From NCBI GenBank assembly GCA_950295325.1, contig OX485803.1, positions 15,068,001-15,132,000 of the forward strand: a DNA stretch of 64,000 nt, read 5' to 3'. Source of the stretch: Polytrichum commune. Lineage: Eukaryota; Streptophyta; Polytrichopsida; Polytrichales; Polytrichaceae. The notes under the pieces were generated by a model that saw nothing but the letters and a program-made list of their open reading frames with translations, had not been told where the DNA came from and ran no database searches. The position numbers were made by a program, and so were the translations under genes. Of the stretch, positions 60,201 through 64,000 are shown in pieces (position 1 is the first letter of the stretch; every line of letters starts with the position of its first letter).

Positions 60201-63200
60201 TTGTGACTTGAAACAGTTGGAAACCAGCCATAAAAGTTGCAAGCTTTGTGAGCGACTGTCGACCACCACCCCCAAACCCCACCAACAGGGCATTCCCAAA
60301 AGGTTGTCGAATTGTGCGACTGACACGCAGCACATGCTGTGCAGCATATGAAAAAATTACAAGATTCATGGGGTTTCGTGTCTGAGAATTGAATTCTGCT
60401 ATACCATCATTCAAAGCCTTCACCAGAGCTTCTTGGTCCCCAATTTCTTCATACCTGCCAAAATGTGATCAAATACTGTTGAATTATTTTTGGCTGTAAA
60501 AAGCAGCACCTCAAAGATAAAGATTTGAGCTAATGGATGACGTGCATTTTCACCAAACGAGTTTTGCTCACCATCAGACTTGAACCAATAACCCATAAGA
60601 ACAGATTCGAAGTCTGTCGTGTTTACCATTTTCACCAAGTGAGCTGTGACTCAAGGATGTAGAAGTATGATATACCCCTTACAAGAAAAATCCAAAAAAA
60701 ACATACAAACATACTACTTAAATATTTTTGTATACACAAGACTAAGTTGGGTATGAATAGGCATAATAATTACTTCTTAGGAATAGCAGTGGAGTCCAGG
60801 ATGTCTCCAAATGCTAGCTTTTTGAGAGCAGCACTAACTTCAGGAATTCCAGTTACTCCAAATACATAGTCTGTCTTTACATTAACCTCATCTTCCAGCC
60901 GCATCTGTAAATAGTTGAGAAACCATTGCCTGTCCTCATCATCCACCAGCCGGTCATGAAATACTCGAAGACATTCATGACACCATAGCCTGATCACCAC
61001 CTTCTTGTCAAGCGCAGATGTATCTGCCATGCACATACCTTGAAAAACTTTTGAGACGTCTCGCATGTTGTATGTGTAATGTGATTTTTCTGGAGTAGGA
61101 AGAAGTGCTATTTGGATCTCCCTGTAGATACTGATGGTTGTTTGAACCAGAACCTTTCCTAAGTTAATAATCTGCAAATGCCACACACGAAGAAATATTC
61201 CAGATACATTAGACCCATGTGACCAAGAATATTGCAGAAGGAGATGATGGCCACATTTGCAGCAAAAGACTGCCAATGAGAACACTTTGATCAAAGAAAG
61301 AAATATTTTGTAAGGCATCCATGATCATCAAAATTCTTAAAGCCTTTTGACATTAAGTCCCAAAATTGACATGGGAAACCTGCATTACATCCTTATGACC
61401 AACATGTTAGCACAGGATCTGTCACATTGAATGTCATCTATCACATGTGTATTCCACTTGAATAGTTTCATCTGTCACTGTATAATAATATTCCGTTGTT
61501 CAAGCTACACTAAAGAGGAATAATGAGTCACAACAGAATCTCATTAATGACCTATTAATCAGAAGATTTGATGAAGAAATCGATGTAAACTGCATCCAAA
61601 TAGAAAAGGATGAATTTAGACTTCGAGAGCTAAGATACACTTGGTCAAGACTCAAGTATAATATGCAACTAGGACCACGTCAGACCAACGCCTGAAGAAA
61701 CCTAAAGAGAAGATAATGCCTACTTTTAAAGGTCTATAATTCTGGAGCTTTCAGCCATATATGTCATCAAGACATTGGGTTCCCTTCACACTTCCCCTAC
61801 ATCCTGTCACAAGATAAATGATTGGTGGAGAGGCACTCCAAAGCTCAAGCGCCAAGACGGATCTATATGTAGAGATCTCATGATATTCAAAAAACCAACT
61901 CTATTCCATTGCTTATTGTATCGAATAATTGTCAGTGAACAACCATTACCAAACAGTATGTATTGAAAAAGTGGTACTTCCTTCCTTTGACTTCAGAAAC
62001 TTACAACAAACAAAGGAAAAATAGTGATGATAAGTAAAAACTTGCAGACCTCCTCTCTTACTAACCTTTAAAATATGTGAGTCCAACACTTGACATCTGA
62101 ATTGAATGTGCAGTGAGGCTATTAGCTAATGTTTAGGACTGTAATGAAGTGGAATTGAAAACCCTTTTATCATCAGCAATGGCAGCCAGAATTACAAGTG
62201 TCATCATAACTATAGTACGAGGACTGCAATATATAGTTGGTACTAGTAGACAATATCAGTCACTTGTGTTGGAATTAGGTGACTTTCAAGAACAAAAAGA
62301 GGCTACAAGTATATATTTGTATCAAGAATTATACCTCCTGAGACATGCGTCGACTTCGCACCCACCACTCGACAATAGTCTCAAAGACAGTAGTGAGGGT
62401 TGCATCATCAAAGTCAATAATGTAGAGCAGATTAAAATGACGAAGATATCTTGGTGTCACAGGGTTCCGGCCACCCCCTGGTGGTCCCATGGCTGCAATG
62501 AACTGGATATCCAGAAGTGCTCTGTAACAGTTTTCTTCTCTGTCATACCTACCACATGCAAACCACCACTTTGTTAACATCGATCCTTAGCACTTGGAGC
62601 AATTACTTCTTTGAGACATGATATGCATGCTCATACTTGTATATCCTTGCACTCAATGGAACTTTTCGTCAGGAGTTGGTTCCCTGATTTATTCCACTGG
62701 TTGTTTTCCATACAATATCAATAATTCCTTTCCACTAGTGGTGCATGCTTGGAGGTAGTGTTTGAATTTATACAAAGAACAAGTATTTCAATTTATTGAG
62801 TGCCAAACTCATTTTAGCACCTCTTGGGATACCAAGATGAGTTTGACCCTCAAAGGACCGATATAGAATGTTCTTCATTCAAACTTCCGCACTACCTCCA
62901 AGCATGGAAATCTACGGAACATGGAAGGTATTATATGCAAAACAACCAACTCCCCAAAAAAAGTCATGTTGAGTTAGAGGATAGCTCTAATGAGAATATA
63001 ATTGTTGTAGTGTTAGCACTAATTAGTTTCTTGAGATAATCCTAAACCTCAGGCATTTACACCCTAAACCCTGAGGCCTGATCAAAGTGAAAATATTCAC
63101 CAGCCTCCATGATCCATCCATTGGCGCAAAATCTCAATAGGTGGCTGTGCACCATATGTTTCAAGAGCAGGCATGTTCAAATCATCCACAAAGATAACAC

Positions 63201-63508
63201 ACTTTGTCCCAAGTGGTGGACCATAGACATTTTTCCGCCTCTTGTCCAATTTGGAGTCAATGATCTCCTGCCAACATTCAGCCCACAACAATATTTTTCA
63301 TTCTGGAGTTTCAAAGTATATAGCTGAGTGCATAATCGAAACTTCTAGTCACTTAATGATATAAAACTATATTCTTCATGACAATATCAACATAAACGCA
63401 CCTGTGTCTGATTTGCATTTGTTTGGGCGGAGAAAGTTATCATTATTTTGCGATAAATGTTCTGATTAATTCCAGACGATAACACATTTTTAATGTACAC
63501 TGTTTTAC
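42247..63508 (-). CDS. axonemal inner-arm dynein heavy chain, C-terminal half (partial, 24 exons seen)
   Basis: ATP-driven minus-end motor of the sperm flagellum. Exons (high to low): 63508-63402, 63267-63101, 62548-62335, 61171-60774, 60454-60157, 59239-59123, 59007-58723, 58141-57929, 57219-56974, 56462-56328, 55759-55487, 55058-54870, 54417-54025, 53519-53247, 52081-51902, 51169-50931, 50059-49735, 48610-48272, 47807-47523, 46324-46082, 45274-44969, 44421-44233, 43536-43269, 42665-42247. The frame runs unbroken for about 2,032 residues from mid AAA3 P-loop to TGA; exons for the N-terminal tail, linker, AAA1 and AAA2 lie beyond 64000. One intron is GC-AG, the rest GT-AG. The C terminus ([40 protein letters not shown]) looks most like the DNAH1-type single-headed inner-arm group; DNAH3/7/12 is the alternative. 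No damage seen. Confidence 0.95.
42705..43020. mobile_element. foldback MITE (family F) in the last dynein intron
   Basis: GTTGTTTTGCATGCGATG and TTCATGTTTGGTAAG at the left face AACGTGGAAAGTGTTG and TATGTAAAACGACCAAC at the right. The core has GGGTCAAACTTTTTTTGACA and GAGTTTGGCTGTTAATGAAC. Confidence 0.85.
46370..46590 (+). mobile_element. family T relative in a dynein intron
   Basis: GAGATTGGACTATGTGTTC, ACCATTCTAGGTTCAAATAG and GAACACAACTGGGAGGGCC match the body of family T. The ends are diverged. Confidence 0.6.
46620..46760. repeat. dispersed repeat shared with 50750-50890
   Basis: CTGATCCAACAATCAAGATTG, then GTTGGAAATGTTCACAATAG and GGGCCACATAC, match CTGATCCAACGGCCAAAATTG, GTTGGAAGTGCCCACAGTAG and GGGCCACATAC near 50820. 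Unclassified. Confidence 0.7.
47085..47480. mobile_element. ACACTAA/GATTTAGTGTGG MITE with nested insertion, dynein intron
   Basis: GATTTAGTGTGGCCCACATT at the left is related to the inverted right end CCGATTTAGTGTGGCAT. The body shares CACTGGGTGGC, GGTGTCA and TGACACTTG with the copy at 55212. It is split by a separate element at 47123-47321. Confidence 0.8.
47123..47321. mobile_element. nested MITE, 199 bp, TA target site
   Basis: The left end CCGTAGTACCTTTACCACTT and the inverted right end CCATAGTACCTTTACCACTT differ at one base. TA flanks both sides. The related unsplit element at about 55240 reads CACATTATTCATCA with a single TA, giving the empty site. Confidence 0.93.
49090..49393. mobile_element. 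foldback MITE (family F) in a dynein intron
   Basis: TTCATTGAGGGCCAAACTTG faces TGAGTTTGACCCTCAATGAA. The outer right end is AGTTAAAGGATAACTCT. Left arm partly diverged. Confidence 0.85.
50228..50587 (+). mobile_element. family T MITE in a dynein intron
   Basis: TGGACACCTATATTTGAGTG, GGTTAGGTGTGGATTTTAAG, ACATGATTCGGGGGGTC and GGTGCAGAGAGAAAAGTAAC match the family. Both ends are decayed versions of the TIR. Confidence 0.85.
50640..50905. repeat. dispersed repeat in a dynein intron
   Basis: The right part is shared with 46620-46760. The boundaries and class are unknown. Confidence 0.6.
51195..51505 (+). mobile_element. family T MITE in a dynein intron
   Basis: TAAGCAGGCCTAATTCAGTT, GGACACCTATATTTGAGTGG, AAAGACATGTGTTTAGAAG and GGGGGGACCTACATGATCAC match the family. 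Confidence 0.85.
51601..51690. repeat. 30-bp minisatellite, three exact copies
   Basis: The unit AATCCAAACAAGGCATACTT plus GATGCGTCGG is repeated three times without change, then AATCC starts a fourth. It lies in a dynein intron. There are no spacers, so it is not a CRISPR array. Confidence 0.98.
53247..54417 (-). other. dynein AAA5 module (exons 13-14)
   Basis: [61 protein letters not shown] and then [44 protein letters not shown]. All conserved landmarks are in order. Confidence 0.9.
53700..53965 (+). mobile_element. family T MITE, partial, dynein intron
   Basis: The right half is clear: GAGAATTTTCACTTTGACATT, CTCATACGAGCTCCAAAAAC, TTGCTAATCATCTCACACTC and AAGTGGGTGCACAG. The left half is diverged. 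Confidence 0.75.
55212..55420. mobile_element. ACACTAA/GATTTAAGTGTAG MITE, unsplit copy, dynein intron
   Basis: It begins TACACTAAAAATCTGATTTA and ends near CACACTATATCAGATG with TTTCAGTGTTG. The interior matches the element at 47085-47480 without the nested insertion. Confidence 0.85.
55827..56182. mobile_element. foldback MITE (family F), near full length, dynein intron
   Basis: Arms: GTGCATGCTTGGAGGTAGTG against CACTACCTCCAAGCATGCAC (perfect 20-bp inverted pair), and AGTTCATTAAGGGCCAAAC against GTTTCACTCTCAATGAATTG. The outer right end reads GTTGAGTTCGAGGATAACTC. About 355 bp in all. Confidence 0.93.
58245..58620 (+). mobile_element. family T MITE, full length, dynein intron
   Basis: Left TIR TAAGGTAAGTGGGCCT; inverted right TIR TAAGGTAGATGGGCCT. 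About 376 bp with no coding capacity. The best reference copy of the family in this window. Confidence 0.92.
59615..59915 (+). mobile_element. 5S-rRNA-like repeat, copy 2, in the GC-AG dynein intron
   Basis: ATCACATGGGAATCAAGGTT then AAGCTAACTAAGGCC and ATATTACTCGGATGGGTGAC align with the plant 5S rRNA stretch from ATCCCATCAGAACTC to AGGATGGGTGACC. The downstream 200 bp is shared with 40110-40280. Cassandra TRIM retrotransposons carry 5S sequence in their LTRs; a 5S-derived SINE is the alternative. Confidence 0.65.
60151..60156 (-). other. non-canonical GC splice donor in the dynein gene
   Basis: The intron 60156-59240 begins GCAAGA after exon sequence ending CTTAAG and ends in a normal CAG. 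Joining here gives [16 protein letters not shown], exactly as the family requires. No GT alternative keeps the frame nearby. Confidence 0.8.
60774..63508 (-). other. dynein AAA3 module (exons 1-4)
   Basis: The first visible exon begins inside the P-loop (the GKT of GPTGTGKT) with KTVYIKNVL, then [13 protein letters not shown]. The next exons give [40 protein letters not shown] and the exon 4 helical segment ending [20 protein letters not shown]. Confidence 0.9.
62641..62990. mobile_element. foldback MITE (family F), near full length, dynein intron
   Basis: GTGCATGCTTGGAGGTAGTG faces CACTACCTCCAAGCATGG. The core has TTTATTGAGTGCCAAACTC against GAGTTTGACCCTCAAAGGAC. The outer ends are TCAGGAGTTGGTTCC and GTCATGTTGAGTTAGAGG. 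Confidence 0.92.
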
Positions 63509-64000
63509 CTGCACAATAAGAACATAGTACAAGCTAGGGTTGAAATATGTCGAAACAAATATGGATCTTTGCAGAATGGAGAACAAAGCATCTTAATTTA
63601 GAAGCTGATGGATAACCTCAATATTTGGCGAGCAACCTATCTGCCTGGGTCTATTTACTTGCTAATAAGATCTGTGGTCCTATTGCAGCCCCATAGACAA
63701 AGTTTGGTGATTGGATCGGATTGGAAATGGATTCATCCAGTGAGCAATTGCGATGAATTGCAAAGATTGTCAGTTAAAAAGTTTCAGAATTGGACTTTCA
63801 TGAGATGCAAAAGTTTTAAGAGCTCAAAGTAAAGTTTCTCATTCTCTTTCCCAGCTTAAAATATTTTAATTTAGGTGCATTCAAGTGATCACATAGGCCC
63901 TCTCAATTGTATAAACTATTGAAACTATAACGGTGCCTAAAACTTGAGCACGTAGTCTGCGCATATAGTCCAATCTTATTGTAACACGAATCTAAGGTAA
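63509..64000 (-). other. dynein intron sequence with inverted family T remnant
   Basis: No dynein exon was recognised upstream of 63508. Positions about 63690-63995 carry reverse-oriented family T pieces (GTGATCACATAGGCCCTCTC, TTGAGCACGTAGTC, TAGTCCAATCTTATTG). The gene continues beyond the edge. Confidence 0.7.

Larger units (their letters stand above)
58723..60454 (-). other. dynein AAA4 module (exons 5-7)
   Basis: The P-loop reads [17 protein letters not shown]; Arg in place of the catalytic Lys is usual at this site in axonemal dyneins. Then [36 protein letters not shown] and [20 protein letters not shown] follow, the normal order of the module. Confidence 0.9.

Noticed and set aside
60420-60638. 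72-codon - strand frame in the dynein gene, tested as an extra exon
   Set aside because: Exon 4 joins exon 5 directly in frame (PKK-YEEIGD). The extra frame has no dynein similarity, and no in-frame splice signals fit.

Overview
The window is nuclear DNA from a land plant that makes flagellated sperm. Three intron-rich genes can be rebuilt exon by exon. A calcineurin B-like calcium sensor (CBL1/CBL9 type, + strand, 2242-4811) and a plant DDM1/LSH-type SNF2 chromatin remodeler (- strand, 28434 down to 19941) show that it is a plant. The C-terminal half of an axonemal inner-arm dynein heavy chain (- strand, 63508 down to 42247, continuing past the right edge) excludes flowering plants and conifers. 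The dynein reads as intact, so motile sperm are expected. A fern is the likeliest source given the dense transposon content and roughly 0.3-1.2 kb introns; a lycophyte, bryophyte, cycad or Ginkgo cannot be excluded from sequence alone.

Layout: 1-2.2 kb is a degenerate direct-repeat region with a long GA microsatellite leading into the CBL gene. 4.8-19.9 kb has no live gene; it holds two decayed pogo/Tigger-type transposases (one inside a nearly complete element with terminal inverted repeats, TIRs), a hAT-like transposase remnant, a tRNA-like SINE, an Emigrant-like MITE and several ACACTAA-ended MITEs. 19.9-28.4 kb is DDM1 in 16 coding exons (829 residues). 28.8-30.0 kb is a tandem array followed by a GC-richer block that probably contains the DDM1 promoter. 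30-41.9 kb is gene-free repeat-derived DNA with a Stowaway-like MITE and decayed MITE copies. 42.2-64 kb is the dynein gene with 24 coding exons visible, encoding about 2,030 residues from the AAA3 P-loop to the C terminus.

The three genes have no evident functional link. What ties the window together is its small transposons. One long foldback (hairpin) MITE family, called family F here, has at least eight copies, seven of them in introns of all three genes. A second family, called family T, with TAAGGTAGATGGGCCT-type ends, has about a dozen copies, one ending 12 bp beyond the dynein stop codon. DDM1, whose family silences transposons, carries several of both kinds in its own introns. All splice structures were inferred by eye from reading-frame continuity, GT/AG signals and family conservation; no alignment or transcript evidence was available.
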